A stretch of DNA of 64,000 nucleotides from Bacillus sp. THAF10 (GCF_009363695.1 NZ_CP045403.1:3978501-4042500), one strand, 5' to 3'; counted from the first letter of the stretch, positions 53,926 to 62,904 are shown. Program-made: numbers and translations. Notes: generated by a model not told the origin, from the sequence alone.

Positions 53926-54074
53926 CTAAATTTACTATCAGCGTATGGACAAACACCTATCACCAATACCCTGCACACATTGCATTTGGCGGTAAAAAAC
54001 AATGAGGGATGCAACAACAATGTATTTATGGGCTTCTTCTAAATTGAAGAAAGGCATTTCATTAGAAACAAAGA

Positions 54075-54118
54075 AACACCTTTCGCTCGTAACTTAATGG
54101 AGCGAAAGGTGTTTTTTT
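54075..54118. terminator. Strong terminator after nitroreductase
   Basis: AACACCTTTCGCTC/GAGCGAAAGGTGTT perfect 14-bp stem with an 11-nt loop and T7 on the plus strand. On the minus strand T-rich sequence also follows, so it can serve the nitroreductase gene. Confidence 0.85.
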
Positions 54119-54165
54119 ATTGTGAGAGGGACAGGCATCGCTTTCCCCACGACCACATAGTCTAT

Positions 54166-54876
54166 TTATTCAAATCGATTCCAATTTATTAACTCATTAA
54201 GAGGAAGACGAGTTTTTTCAAAACCTGCTTTCGCGCCTTTGCCTAGGGAGATTAACATGATAGCTTCGTAGTTTTCCGGTACATTAAATTCTTTCATGAA
54301 TTTTGCCTCATCGTATCCACCCATTGGAACGGTATCATAGCCTTTTGCTTTAGCTGCCAGCATTAATTGCATAGAGACAAGTCCGCCGTCAATATGAGAA
54401 ATTTTCGCTAAGCGTTCTTTAGGAAAAGATCCGTAACCATCCAAAATGCTGTTCACATACATGTCTTTTACGTCTTCTGGCATTCTTCCCTTTTCAGCGA
54501 TGGCACTATAAATACGGTCGGCATTCTTGTATGCCTCTCTGTCTCCAAGGACTGCAATGACCACAGAAGCATCGACAATTTGTTGCTGATTATTGGCGAT
54601 TGGCAACAAACGCTCTTTTTCCATTTGATCTTCAATAACGAGAAATCTCCATGGTTGAAGGTTGCTAGATGATGGTGCTAACGTAGCTGCTTCAAGAATT
54701 TCTAAGACTTCACTTTTATCTATTTTGAATTCAGGATCATATTGTCTTACGGAACGGCGTTCTTTCGCGACAGTCAGAAAATCTGTGTCCTCTAATTGTT
54801 TGGGCGCTTCTTTGGTGGTATCAATTTCTTTTACTTTATTTAAATATTCTTCTTTACTCATCGTTTTTTTAGACAT
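54166..54876 (-). CDS. Nitroreductase family oxidoreductase
   Basis: A 236-residue FMN-dependent reductase. FMN-binding motifs are ERRSVRQYDPEFKI (residues 35-48), LAPSSSNLQPWRFLVIED near 68-85 and a C-terminal LISLGKGAKAG. It likely reduces nitroaromatics, quinones or related electrophiles with NAD(P)H. It is preceded by a strong promoter embedded in an inverted repeat and by an Rrf2 regulator on the same strand. Confidence 0.92.
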   Translation of the reverse strand: MSKKTMSKEEYLNKVKEIDTTKEAPKQLEDTDFLTVAKERRSVRQYDPEFKIDKSEVLEILEAATLAPSSSNLQPWRFLVIEDQMEKERLLPIANNQQQIVDASVVIAVLGDREAYKNADRIYSAIAEKGRMPEDVKDMYVNSILDGYGSFPKERLAKISHIDGGLVSMQLMLAAKAKGYDTVPMGGYDEAKFMKEFNVPENYEAIMLISLGKGAKAGFEKTRLPLNELINWNRFE

Positions 54877-54912
54877 TTATAAATCCCCTTTAACTGTATT
54901 TTCTACAAGAAC

Positions 54913-54952
54913 AGTATATGACGTTAACTGTTCCTTTGTCAACTACAGTTAA
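54913..54952 (-). promoter_or_regulatory. Nitroreductase promoter inside an inverted repeat
   Basis: Minus strand TTGACA (54937-54942), 18-bp spacer and TATACT (54913-54918). A perfect inverted repeat TTAACTGT...ACAGTTAA (54924-54952) spans the -35 box, a natural repressor site for the Rrf2 protein next door. Confidence 0.75.
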
Positions 54953-54987
54953 TCAAGAGAAAAATAAAAAAGCGAAACAGCTATGTT

Positions 54988-55401
54988 TCACTTTTTCATT
55001 AAATCAGCTATGGTCTTTTGTTCTAAACCTGCAACGACCCAGCCTTCCATTTCATCGCGTAATGTACAAAGGGATTCACGAGTAGTATCAGCAAAACATT
55101 CTTTACTTTCTACATTAAAGAACCCCTTAGGAAAGGTTTCCGCTTTCATGGCATCATATACTTCTGACAATTTGATTTCACTTGGATCTTTGACAAGAAA
55201 ATATCCACCGTCTCGGCCTTCTTTCGCCTCAATTAATTCGGTCTTAACCAGATGCCTTAATATTTTTCTTAAAAAGACAGATTTAGAATTAAGTTTCTCG
55301 GCTAATTCTCCACTCGGACAACGGCCTTCATTATTAGCAAGCACTACGAGTGCCTGAATGGCCACACTGAACCACCTTGTACTCGTTACCTTTTCACTCA
55401 T
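54988..55401 (-). CDS. Rrf2-family transcriptional regulator
   Basis: A 137-residue winged-helix regulator. HTH block is LAEKLNSKSVFLRKILRHLVKTELI (about 29-53; in part), then the wing EGRDGGYFLVKDPSEIKLSEV. Only one Cys pair (ECFADTTRESLC) sits in the sensor loop, so Fe-S binding with three Cys is not certain. It probably represses the nitroreductase gene 111 bp downstream. Confidence 0.9.
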   Translation of the reverse strand: MSEKVTSTRWFSVAIQALVVLANNEGRCPSGELAEKLNSKSVFLRKILRHLVKTELIEAKEGRDGGYFLVKDPSEIKLSEVYDAMKAETFPKGFFNVESKECFADTTRESLCTLRDEMEGWVVAGLEQKTIADLMKK

Positions 55402-55493
55402 TGTTTCACCTCTTCATCTACACTTTATTCTGAAACATCTCCCATAAAAAGTCAAAGTGTTTAGGAAGGGGGGGAAGGTGAATGTGTTTGAGG

Positions 55494-55552
55494 TACAGGC
55501 ACCGCGACCCGTCTTTACTTTAAAGGTTAAAAGGGTTGAGGTGCCTGTCCCC
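55494..55552. repeat. AGGCACC/GGTGCCT hairpin element
   Basis: Imperfect inverted repeat TACAGGCACC...GGTGCCTGTCCCC with a 22-nt loop, next to the anti-sigma stop codon. It belongs to the GGGACAGG-type intergenic palindromes seen in Bacillaceae, and may end transcription. Confidence 0.5.
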
Positions 55553-56212
55553 TTATTTCCTTTCCCAAATCAACGTCATTGGTTCGAGAAGTTCTTCCCA
55601 TGTTTGCTCTTTTTCTTTTGTTACTTTATTAAGATCAAAATACCCATAGTAAATTGCATCAACAGTTCCACTATTTACTAACTCTAATGGATCAGGTCCA
55701 ATTCTTTTGTCCTCTAGTAAAAAGTTACTAGTAGGTGAATGGGCAATTGTTTCATTATAATAAACCAGGCTAATATTTTTCAGTTCTCCATCTATTTCAA
55801 CTTCTAAGGGAGACGTCGTATGTGTTCCTGCATGGCTTTCTCCAAAATAATTTAAAACAAGCATTCCGTCTTCCGTTTCTTCCATTTTAAATAAATCTGT
55901 TGTATAGGAAATTGGCTTTTCGTAATAAAATATAAATGAAAAGATTGCAAACCCTAGTATGATGGTGGTTAATACAGACCCAAAAATAAGCAGCCATTTT
56001 TTTCGATTCCATCGTTTTTTAATTTTGCTGAACAAAGTTACTTTATTTTCAATTGGTACATAAAGTGTTTCCTTCATTTGTTCATACTCATTTTTACAAA
56101 CCTCACACGTTCGTAAATGTTCACTAACTAATGATTTTGTATCTTCACTTACTACCCCATCGATATAAAGTGGTAATAAATCCTGAATCACCGTACATTT
56201 AATTTCCGTCAT
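55553..56212 (-). CDS. Zinc-finger anti-sigma factor
   Basis: A 219-residue protein. Residues 1-45 carry the ZAS motif with HLRTCEVC (His-x3-Cys-x2-Cys) that grips ECF sigma factors. A TM helix lies at about 75-95 and the rest is extracytoplasmic. It starts inside the end of the sigma gene (14-bp overlap). It should inhibit that sigma factor until an envelope signal triggers release. Confidence 0.92.
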   Translation of the reverse strand: MTEIKCTVIQDLLPLYIDGVVSEDTKSLVSEHLRTCEVCKNEYEQMKETLYVPIENKVTLFSKIKKRWNRKKWLLIFGSVLTTIILGFAIFSFIFYYEKPISYTTDLFKMEETEDGMLVLNYFGESHAGTHTTSPLEVEIDGELKNISLVYYNETIAHSPTSNFLLEDKRIGPDPLELVNSGTVDAIYYGYFDLNKVTKEKEQTWEELLEPMTLIWERK

Positions 56213-56690
56213 CTTGTTTCTCCTCCATATAAGCCATTATTTTCTTTTTCGCACGATAATACGTTACCCTTGCCCAACTATCACTTTTTCCAAATAGCTG
56301 CCCAATTGTCTCAAAAGAAAGTTCACCAAATGTTCGAAGGGAGAAAACTTCTTTATATGGCTCTTCCATTGCATGTAAAAATTGATGTATCTCAAGTGCA
56401 CGGTCCTCATTCATCAAATAATCTACAAGTTGGACATCTTTTTGCACAACATTTTCTTCCATATTTATCTCACGTTGTTGTTTTTGGTGTTGTGTAAAAT
56501 ATGTATTCTTAGCAATCGTGAAAAGCCATGACCTTACATCTTTTTTGCCATCAAATTGATGAAATGATTTCAGCGCCTTAAAAAATGCTTCTTGTGTAAT
56601 TTCTTCTGCTTTATCTTTGTCTGATACTAGAGATTTTGTATAGAAGTAAACATCCTTAAAATAAACTTTATAAATCTCCTCAAAGTTCAC
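56199..56690 (-). CDS. ECF-type RNA polymerase sigma factor
   Basis: A 163-residue sigma factor. Sigma2 is VYFYTKSLVSDKDKAEEITQEAFFKALKSF (about 15-45; in part DKAEEITQEAFF) and sigma4 is FETIGQLFGKSDSWARVTYYRAKKK (about 128-152). GTG start with AAGGAGGGG. It is coupled to its anti-sigma factor gene. The upstream region contains GTAACG/CGTTAG blocks, but I could not place a confident ECF promoter. Confidence 0.92.
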   Translation of the reverse strand: MNFEEIYKVYFKDVYFYTKSLVSDKDKAEEITQEAFFKALKSFHQFDGKKDVRSWLFTIAKNTYFTQHQKQQREINMEENVVQKDVQLVDYLMNEDRALEIHQFLHAMEEPYKEVFSLRTFGELSFETIGQLFGKSDSWARVTYYRAKKKIMAYMEEKQDDGN

Positions 56691-56750
56691 TTTCTCCCCT
56701 CCTTCACTTAAATAACTAACGAAAAAATAAAACGTTACAAGATTTTCAAA

Positions 56751-56783
56751 AAAAAATAGACATATTCATTTTACCTGAATATG
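56751..56783 (-). terminator. Terminator of the MBL hydrolase gene
   Basis: CATATTCA/TGAATATG perfect stem, then nine T on the minus strand, 85 bp past the MBL stop codon. It insulates the ECF operon that follows. Confidence 0.85.
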
Positions 56784-56867
56784 CCTACGTATTAATTGCA
56801 AATTTATTTTTGGTGGGTTGAGATGTTGAAGCTTATAATACCGTTTGAAATCTTATAACTGATGGGA

Positions 56868-57971
56868 TTATTTCCACCATGAAGATGGAGATGTTGATAA
56901 GTCTCCTGTTAATATGATTGTTTCTCCAATTGGAGGAGCAATTACATTAACGTTTGCTTTTTTTGCCTCTGCTAAAGCTTGTTCTATAGGCTCTGTCCAA
57001 CTATGAAAAGCAAGCGTAAACGCTCCCCAGTGAATGGGCATCATATATTCCCCATTGACATCTACATGAGCCTGTACAGCTTCTTCGGGTGTCATATGAA
57101 CCCAAGGCCAACGTCTGTCATATTGACCTCCTTCTATTAAAGCGATGTTAAACGGGCCGTATTTTTCCCCGATTTCCTTAAAATGAGTGTCATACCCACC
57201 ATCTCCACTCGTATAGAAACGAGTTTGACTCCCAAGTATGACCCAGCCACCCCATAATGTCGAATCACGATTAAAGAGCCCTCTTCCAGAGAAGTGCTTG
57301 GAGGGAGTCAAGGCCACCGTTAGACCCTGGAACTCCTTTTCCTCCCACCAATTAAGTTCCGTAATTTTTTCCATTGCCACTCCCCAACGGACCAAATGCG
57401 CGCTGACACCGTAAGGAACGAAGAAATGGTCCACCTTATCCTTCAACTTTCGTATAGACGGATAATCTAAGTGATCGTAATGATCATGAGTAATAAAAAC
57501 AGCATCAATAGGCGGCATTTCATCAATAATATGCAGCATATCTTCACTGTAGCGCTTACTTCCTATAAAAGAAACAGGCGAAGCAACCTTCCCAAGCATT
57601 GGATCAAATAGCATTTTTTTATTGTCGAGGCTGAGTAAAAAAGCAGAATGACCAAACCAGGTTAAACTATCTTCTTCACTTTTTATTTTGTCCCAATCCA
57701 TGTTGGAAACAGGTAATGGACGGGCAGGATTGCGGTCTTTGACACCAAAAATAGAATCCTTCATCATCGAGAAGTAATCCACTACACGCATGCTCATCTT
57801 GGTGGATACCTGATTAACAAATTTCCCATTAACATAATTATCAAAAGAAGTGTATTGTTCTTTCTGACTGCTATTCGGATTTCCTCCGAACACTGCATGC
57901 ATATTCACAAACAAAGCTACGATAATACATAAAACAAATAAAAATATGAAAAAATAGATCATTTTTTTCAT
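56868..57971 (-). CDS. Membrane-anchored MBL-fold metallohydrolase (NAPE-PLD/UlaG-like)
   Basis: A 367-residue protein with an N-terminal membrane anchor (residues 4-24) and a metallo-beta-lactamase domain. The zinc motif is THDHYDHLD near 165, further ligands lie in SKHFSGRG near 223 and DGGYDTH near 258, and a His in PIHWGAF near 322. The family acts on phosphodiesters such as phospholipid derivatives. Substrate unknown. Confidence 0.9.
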   Translation of the reverse strand: MKKMIYFFIFLFVLCIIVALFVNMHAVFGGNPNSSQKEQYTSFDNYVNGKFVNQVSTKMSMRVVDYFSMMKDSIFGVKDRNPARPLPVSNMDWDKIKSEEDSLTWFGHSAFLLSLDNKKMLFDPMLGKVASPVSFIGSKRYSEDMLHIIDEMPPIDAVFITHDHYDHLDYPSIRKLKDKVDHFFVPYGVSAHLVRWGVAMEKITELNWWEEKEFQGLTVALTPSKHFSGRGLFNRDSTLWGGWVILGSQTRFYTSGDGGYDTHFKEIGEKYGPFNIALIEGGQYDRRWPWVHMTPEEAVQAHVDVNGEYMMPIHWGAFTLAFHSWTEPIEQALAEAKKANVNVIAPPIGETIILTGDLSTSPSSWWK

Positions 57972-58101
57972 GATTCCTTTCTCTGAATGCTTGATACTCT
58001 ATCTTATCATATTAGTTTGTCAAATGATTACTTATGATACCGCTCACCTTGTTCATTAAAATTTAAGCATTGCTGCTTTACCTTATTTTCTTTCCTTCTT
58101 A

Positions 58102-59130
58102 TTAAGATTGATTAATTGTTCCTTTTATATATTCAGGAAGAATCAATCTCCCCTCCATATAATCTTTTAGGGAAAATACCACCGGTTTACAATTTTCACC
58201 CACTCCAATTATCAGGCTTAAATCTGCTGGTGAATAGACAACCGTATGCAGCGTACCAAAGTACTCTTTGTAGTGATTAAAAAACAATGGCGAACGTTCA
58301 TCATTAAAATGAAAATAAGCAGACATAGGTGTTAGACTTTCCCTTAATAAGGAATTTACATACTCCTTCCGTTTTACCGATTGTTGTATTTGTAATCTAT
58401 TTTTCGCTCTTAATACATCTGATTCAAAGTGGTTTGTGCATATTAGAGGATTGGAGGAATGTATAATCTGAAGTTGTGGTGAAGCTTCTACTAGTACACT
58501 ATTTCCTTTTTGGTCTGTGATGGAGTAATTGTAGCAATAGCCATGAGGGATATTGGTGATGAATGCTATCGCCTCTTCCGTATTTGCGCATTGTTCTAGT
58601 AGCATTCTAACAATACTTGTTGCAATAAACCCCTCTTCCCTATGCTCGTTATTCACAAAATGTAACCCAACCACGAGCCCTTTTTCATTCATTCCATCCA
58701 GTCTTCCAATTACCTGCTGACTAAAGCCAACAGTAACATAGCCATCCTTAGGATTCGTGAATACAAGCCTTGCATCGTACATTTCTGGGCTAAAATCATA
58801 ATTGCGCACGTAATAGCCGTCGTTTACCAATGTAGTACACCCCATTTCTGGAAATACTACATCATATCCGCTAAAAAGTTTAATAGTGGCATCTAATTCC
58901 ATACCTAATCCTGCTGCCAACCCTTCTAGTTCTTGTAATATATTTGGAGAGACATCCTTTATTATTTCCTTAGCCATTTCTACATTGGAGTTTTTCGTCA
59001 GCTCCTTAAGCTGGTTCAATTCTTCAAGGATTGGTAATGACCGTAATTCCTTCCCTTGTGCCAAGCCAAATTGATAATAGTTCCCGCTCAATTCTACTAT
59101 TCTAACAACCAACTCTTTATTTAAAAGCAT
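58102..59130 (-). CDS. C45-family Ntn-hydrolase (acyltransferase-like)
   Basis: A 342-residue protein of the penicillin acyltransferase/C45 group. The catalytic Cys lies in MGCTTLVNDGYYVRNYDF (near residue 98), with no leader cleavage visible. Further motifs are GRLDGMNEKGLVVGLHFVN near 150 and an NYSITD block near 204. It likely hydrolyses a linear amide bond. It starts inside the end of the MerR gene (14-bp overlap), so the two are coupled. Confidence 0.88.
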   Translation of the reverse strand: MLLNKELVVRIVELSGNYYQFGLAQGKELRSLPILEELNQLKELTKNSNVEMAKEIIKDVSPNILQELEGLAAGLGMELDATIKLFSGYDVVFPEMGCTTLVNDGYYVRNYDFSPEMYDARLVFTNPKDGYVTVGFSQQVIGRLDGMNEKGLVVGLHFVNNEHREEGFIATSIVRMLLEQCANTEEAIAFITNIPHGYCYNYSITDQKGNSVLVEASPQLQIIHSSNPLICTNHFESDVLRAKNRLQIQQSVKRKEYVNSLLRESLTPMSAYFHFNDERSPLFFNHYKEYFGTLHTVVYSPADLSLIIGVGENCKPVVFSLKDYMEGRLILPEYIKGTINQS

Positions 59131-59911
59131 TTTGCATATCCTCCCTTTTTCCCACTCGAGTGACAGGCATTAATAAATCGATATTTGTGAAGTCATCTCC
59201 ACGATACCATTCTAGGATGGAACCTGTTGGAATCCAATTATGTTCGTTTGCATAATTTATTAATTTTCGATAGCCTTTTTGTATTTCGGTTAAGGGTTCA
59301 TGAAAGGGCAATGCAATACATATACAGGAAGGCATATTTTCTCTTAATGCACTTTCAGATAGTCCGCTAATCTGAATGTCATACGGGACCCCAAAGCCTA
59401 TATGAGCTTTAATTACATCTTTTCCTGAAACATATCTTAAATAACAACTTTTTACAGGAACATTTAATTTTGCAAGCTCTTTCCCTCTTTTTATAAAATA
59501 TTCTCCAAACTTCCCGGTTTCAGACTCGGCTAAGAACCAAATAATCGTTTCCTCAGCATTTTCAATCAAATAAATTTGATTCTTCGCGGAATCACTTTCT
59601 AAATACCGCAAGCTTACATTCAAGACATCTAGCCTCTCTTTTATCATTTCGACCCAATGATCCATCAATTTTTTTCGAGTATGGTCATCCTCTTCTTTTA
59701 AATACACTTGAATGTCTTTTAACGGGACATCAGCCAGACGCAAACTGGATATCAACTTAATCGTTGCCACTTGATCATCTGAATAAACTCTATACCCACT
59801 GCTATTTCTCCCTACTGAATGAAGTAGATTTTTTGACTCATAATACCTTAACGCACTTTTAGAGATACCGGTTCGATCAGAAAAATCTTGTATAGTCATG
59901 AACTTACTCAA
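59117..59911 (-). CDS. MerR-family activator with GyrI-like ligand domain
   Basis: A 264-residue regulator. The MerR HTH is FSDRTGISKSALRYYESKNL (10-29) and SGYRVYSDDQV. A coiled-coil dimer helix follows (about 75-120), then a GyrI/BmrR-type ligand domain. TTG 59911 has AGGGGGTG 8 nt upstream. The promoter before it has the 19-bp spacer diagnostic of MerR-activated promoters, so it should activate its own operon with the C45 hydrolase. Confidence 0.92.
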   Translation of the reverse strand: MSKFMTIQDFSDRTGISKSALRYYESKNLLHSVGRNSSGYRVYSDDQVATIKLISSLRLADVPLKDIQVYLKEEDDHTRKKLMDHWVEMIKERLDVLNVSLRYLESDSAKNQIYLIENAEETIIWFLAESETGKFGEYFIKRGKELAKLNVPVKSCYLRYVSGKDVIKAHIGFGVPYDIQISGLSESALRENMPSCICIALPFHEPLTEIQKGYRKLINYANEHNWIPTGSILEWYRGDDFTNIDLLMPVTRVGKREDMQNAFK

Positions 59912-59934
59912 ATTAATTACACCCCCTAAAATTC

Positions 59935-59965
59935 ATGTTACAGCTTCAAGCTACTTTAAGGTCAA
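59935..59965 (-). promoter_or_regulatory. MerR-type promoter with 19-bp spacer
   Basis: TTGACC (-35, 59960-59965) and TAACAT (-10, 59935-59940) separated by exactly 19 bp. The spacer holds an imperfect dyad CTTAAAGT-AGCTTGAAG. Confidence 0.8.
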
Positions 59966-59980
59966 GAAAAATTTCAAAAT

Positions 59981-60003
59981 AAAAAGCTTGCTAGTTAGCA
60001 AGC
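59981..60003 (-). terminator. Minus-strand hairpin terminator
   Basis: GCTTGCTA/TAGCAAGC stem with a 2-nt loop and T5 on the minus strand. It may end transcription from the small genes at 60722-61052. Confidence 0.7.
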
Positions 60004-60123
60004 CGCTTAAGGAAGTTTAAATGAATTCTTACGATATTCTCTGTTCTTGATTTGGTTAAAGAACCTTATTTATTTTTGAAACGGTTAGCCCTATCTATCA
60101 AATTTCAAAACTAATTGTCTAGA

Positions 60124-60482
60124 TAAAGTGCTAGTAATATTATTTGATCTGATATTGGTTGTATCTATACCTATTCAATTACTAGAGCCATTCATTAATA
60201 CATATACCCATGCTGTTTGATGAGATATAGTAACATCAACAACAGTTGGATATGGTGAAATTTCTCCTAAAATTATTATTGGCAGATTGATAGCAGTTTT
60301 TCTAATAGATATTCTGAATCGGTTTCTTTGGATTAGTTACAAGTTCTGTAGCAGCATATTTTTAAAAGCCTTCAGTTAAAGCAGAAAGTTCGATAGTGGT
60401 GATCCTTAAATCTGAAATAGAACGTATCGATGAACTATCCGAACAAGAATTACAAAGAGTGTTGTCTATTATTAAGGACTAA
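60124..60482 (+). pseudogene. Decayed two-TM potassium channel
   Basis: Frame at about 60130 reads VLVILFDLILVVSIPIQLLEP. It then meets two adjacent TGA codons (60208-60214 region) where channels have a Trp pair, and continues in the same frame as DIVTSTTVGYGEISPKIIIG, an intact selectivity filter. A shift then moves to GLVTSSVAAYF, a stop, and a final segment SEIERIDELSEQELQRVLS to TAA. It has at least four lesions and no start codon. The channel gene is dead. Confidence 0.85.
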
Positions 60483-60510
60483 AGGAAGCAAAAAAATGAT
60501 GAAAACATGT

Positions 60511-60540
60511 AAGGAGGTTTTATATCCCTCCTTTATTTCC
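60511..60540 (+). terminator. Terminator of the former channel gene
   Basis: AAGGAGG/CCTCCTT stem with a 9-nt loop then TATTTCC, 29 nt after the pseudogene stop. It remains intact though the gene is not. Confidence 0.7.
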
Positions 60541-60721
60541 CATCATTTATACTTTCATCTTTTTCTTTTACTTTTTGGCAATAGTAAGTTATAAAGATTG
60601 CGCCTTTTTTCACGTTAAAAATCGCATAATTCCAATAATAGGTCGTATACTTAAATGGCAAAAAAATTTAATTTTGAGGCTATTAAAAGATATGTATTTA
60701 AAAACACTTCTAAGAGCTTTA

Positions 60722-60826
60722 TTATTTAAATAATTTCCCAAATGCCTTACCTGTAGCTTTCCCTGCAGCTTTCCTTGGAAGTCGCTTACCTACTTTACCC
60801 TTTATACCTAGTAACCTGGCAATCAA
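60722..60826 (-). CDS. Very basic 34-residue peptide ORF
   Basis: TTG 60826 (AGAGG 9 nt upstream) starts a peptide with 11 Lys/Arg and no acidic residue: IARLLGIKGKVGKRLPRKAA then GKATGKAFGKLFK. It is Gly-spaced and amphipathic in pattern. It follows a 54-residue ORF and the YHYH gene on the same strand. It may be a real peptide (nucleic-acid-binding or membrane-active) or the tail of a larger broken gene; the frame upstream has no other start. Confidence 0.4.
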   Translation of the reverse strand: MIARLLGIKGKVGKRLPRKAAGKATGKAFGKLFK

Positions 60827-60887
60827 GGAAAACAACCTCTAGTTTTATTAATACTCACCTTATCCACACCAATATTTTCAATTCAAC

Positions 60888-61052
60888 CTACAGATTTTGG
60901 GCTTTTTGTTCTTTCTTCCGTAAACGGTGCACTTCTTTTTCAGTACGATATTTACTAACTTTTTCTCTTACTACGTTAGGTTCTTGCTTTGTCGATAAAG
61001 CTTTAACAAAGATGTCTTCTACCTTGTAACATACAGCTTTATACAATCCCAT
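60888..61052 (-). CDS. Small charged protein downstream of the YHYH gene
   Basis: A 54-residue ORF starting MGLYKAVCYKVEDIFVKALS and ending in a Lys/Arg/Glu-rich helix. AGGGGGA 6 nt before ATG 61052 overlaps the YHYH gene stop (10-bp spacing), so it is co-transcribed. No family recognised. Confidence 0.6.
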   Translation of the reverse strand: MGLYKAVCYKVEDIFVKALSTKQEPNVVREKVSKYRTEKEVHRLRKKEQKAQNL

Positions 61053-61062
61053 ATAAATCCCC

Positions 61063-62286
61063 CTAGCGAATCATTTTTCTTGCAACATAAAATCTTCTGC
61101 CTAACCAAGCTAATGCAACTACACCGACTCCTCCAGCTGCCGCCTTCTGATTTGACTCTACTTCTTCTTTATATTCTTTAAAACCTAATTCATAATAATG
61201 GTAAAAAATTACTTCTCCTTTTTCAAATTCAGCTGGAATATCTTTTGCGTTTCCTTCTCTCCCTAATGCGTATGCCATTTTCTGAATTTCAATAACTTCT
61301 TTATTTGATTCAAAGCCTTTTCTATACCATCCAATAAATTTATCATTAGATATTGAAGGCTTTTCATAATCTATCATTTTAAAAGACGCTTCATAACCTT
61401 GATTGATATAATCTTCTTGTAACTCAGCTTGGGCTTTTTCATACCCTTCTTTGTACGCCTTAATGTACATGTCTTCGAGGTCATCAGGAAGTGAGTACAC
61501 ATCATTTTTTCCATCTTTATATCCTAAATTAATAAGATCATTTTTCTTTGCTTCCACCCGTTCATTGAGAGCTTTAGAGAAACCTGATTCATATGACTCT
61601 TTTAGAATTTGATTAAAAATATATACTTTTGGAATTTTTATTTCGTCCTGTTTTTGCCCCAAAGAATAGCCTTCTTCATATGCCTTTGTTTTATCAGCTT
61701 CTAACGCTTTTTTACCATCTTCATATCCCTTGTTATATCCTGCTTCATAGCCTTGTTTATAGGCATCAGAACCAGAAGTTGCTGTACTATTTTTTGGAAG
61801 ACTTTGTATTCCATCCAGATAACCTTGTTCATATCCTGATGCTTCACCTGTTTCATTATCTTGTTGATCCTGTTTATATTGAGCTTGTTCAGGGCTATTA
61901 TTTACCTTTGTTTTATCATAACCAGTCGGTGGTTCACAGGGAATCCCATCGTCAACAACTCCATTACCAAATCCATCTAAATTCTCTGGATCATATGTAG
62001 CTGAGTAACCTTTTGCATTCCAGTATTCAACAACTTCATCATATGTTGCAAAATCAGAACAATTTTTATCTCGTCGAGTAACAGGAGCCGGAGCAGTACC
62101 ACCACCGCTTGATGAGCCTCCGCCACCATTATGATAATGATAGCCAGTACATAAACCTTTAGCAATAGACTTTTCACTACAATTGTGACCACCGCTGGAA
62201 TCCGTTCTTCCTGAGTGTGCGTCTACAACTGTTGCAATGAATAAAATAGAAAAAAAGAAACACAAAGCGGTTATATTTTTATTCAA
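61063..62286 (-). CDS. YHYH-domain surface protein with excalibur-like region
   Basis: A 407-residue exported protein. Signal peptide residues 1-23, then the YHYH motif (HSGRTDSSGGHNCSEK, GLCTGYHYHNGGG), a Gly/Ser linker and an excalibur-like Cys/Asp motif (DDGIPCEPP). A long repeated region of YxxGY units (SDAYKQGYEAGYNKGYEDGK) spans about 170-290. The C-terminal hydrophobic helix (GGVGVVALAWLGRRFYVARK) anchors it in the membrane. A surface-exposed, perhaps Ca-binding stalk protein; role unknown. Confidence 0.85.
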   Translation of the reverse strand: MNKNITALCFFFSILFIATVVDAHSGRTDSSGGHNCSEKSIAKGLCTGYHYHNGGGGSSSGGGTAPAPVTRRDKNCSDFATYDEVVEYWNAKGYSATYDPENLDGFGNGVVDDGIPCEPPTGYDKTKVNNSPEQAQYKQDQQDNETGEASGYEQGYLDGIQSLPKNSTATSGSDAYKQGYEAGYNKGYEDGKKALEADKTKAYEEGYSLGQKQDEIKIPKVYIFNQILKESYESGFSKALNERVEAKKNDLINLGYKDGKNDVYSLPDDLEDMYIKAYKEGYEKAQAELQEDYINQGYEASFKMIDYEKPSISNDKFIGWYRKGFESNKEVIEIQKMAYALGREGNAKDIPAEFEKGEVIFYHYYELGFKEYKEEVESNQKAAAGGVGVVALAWLGRRFYVARKMIR

Positions 62287-62718
62287 ACCTAATCACTTCT
62301 CCCCAAAATACAGCTAATAATATCAAAGACTCATATAGTTTATCGCTGCTAATTAATTGTAAATATTTCATTTCTAATATTAATTTTACTTATATTCCAC
62401 TTAATTACAATATTAAGTTTCGAACTTTTAATTTGTATTTTTTTCCACATCTCTTTCCAATAAATGATAAAATAAAATGAATAACTCTTCCTAGAGGTAA
62501 GAGTATTTTGATTATTTTCTCTAATAAGAATGCTAACAATAGATGAAAAATTATTCGAATGCATAATGTGTAGAAGGATAAAGATGGTGATGTACTTGTA
62601 TAGTCACTGTGTAGGAGAAGCAGTTGTCGAATCTAGAGGGCGGGGACATAATTTTTTAGTATTTTATAAAATGGGAAAAACGAGGTTGCCAGTATGAGTG
62701 CAATTATTTTAAATTGGG

Positions 62719-62904
62719 CACGAGAAGTTCCATCAATCTGCAACTTATAATATTGAGACCAGTTTAATTAACTATTTCATTGCAGATAACCGTTATGAAT
62801 TGCAAAATGTTAGTCAAACTAGCTCTAGGGGCACACATGATTATTATGAAAAGAAGTATTATAATAGTGAACTATTTCCGGAAATTTGGGAGAAGCTCCG
62901 AGAA
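62719..62904 (+). pseudogene. Fragment of a DUF2075/GIY-YIG-type protein
   Basis: Open frame reading HEKFHQSATYNIETSLINYF then ADNRYELQNVSQTSSRGTHD and YYEKKYYNSELFPEIWEKLR. This resembles the N-terminal part of DUF2075 (GIY-YIG plus helicase) proteins, as I recall them. It has no start or downstream helicase and breaks at about 62902 against MazG sequence. Confidence 0.55.

Noticed and set aside
56691..56750. Autoregulatory ECF promoter with GTAACG and CGTTAG blocks
   Set aside because: The spacing between the AAC and CGT cores is about 12 nt instead of the usual 16 or so, so I do not call it a promoter.
60208..60214. TGA decoded as tryptophan in the channel frame
   Set aside because: All other genes use TGA as stop and the same frame is broken elsewhere by frameshifts, so decay is the simpler explanation.
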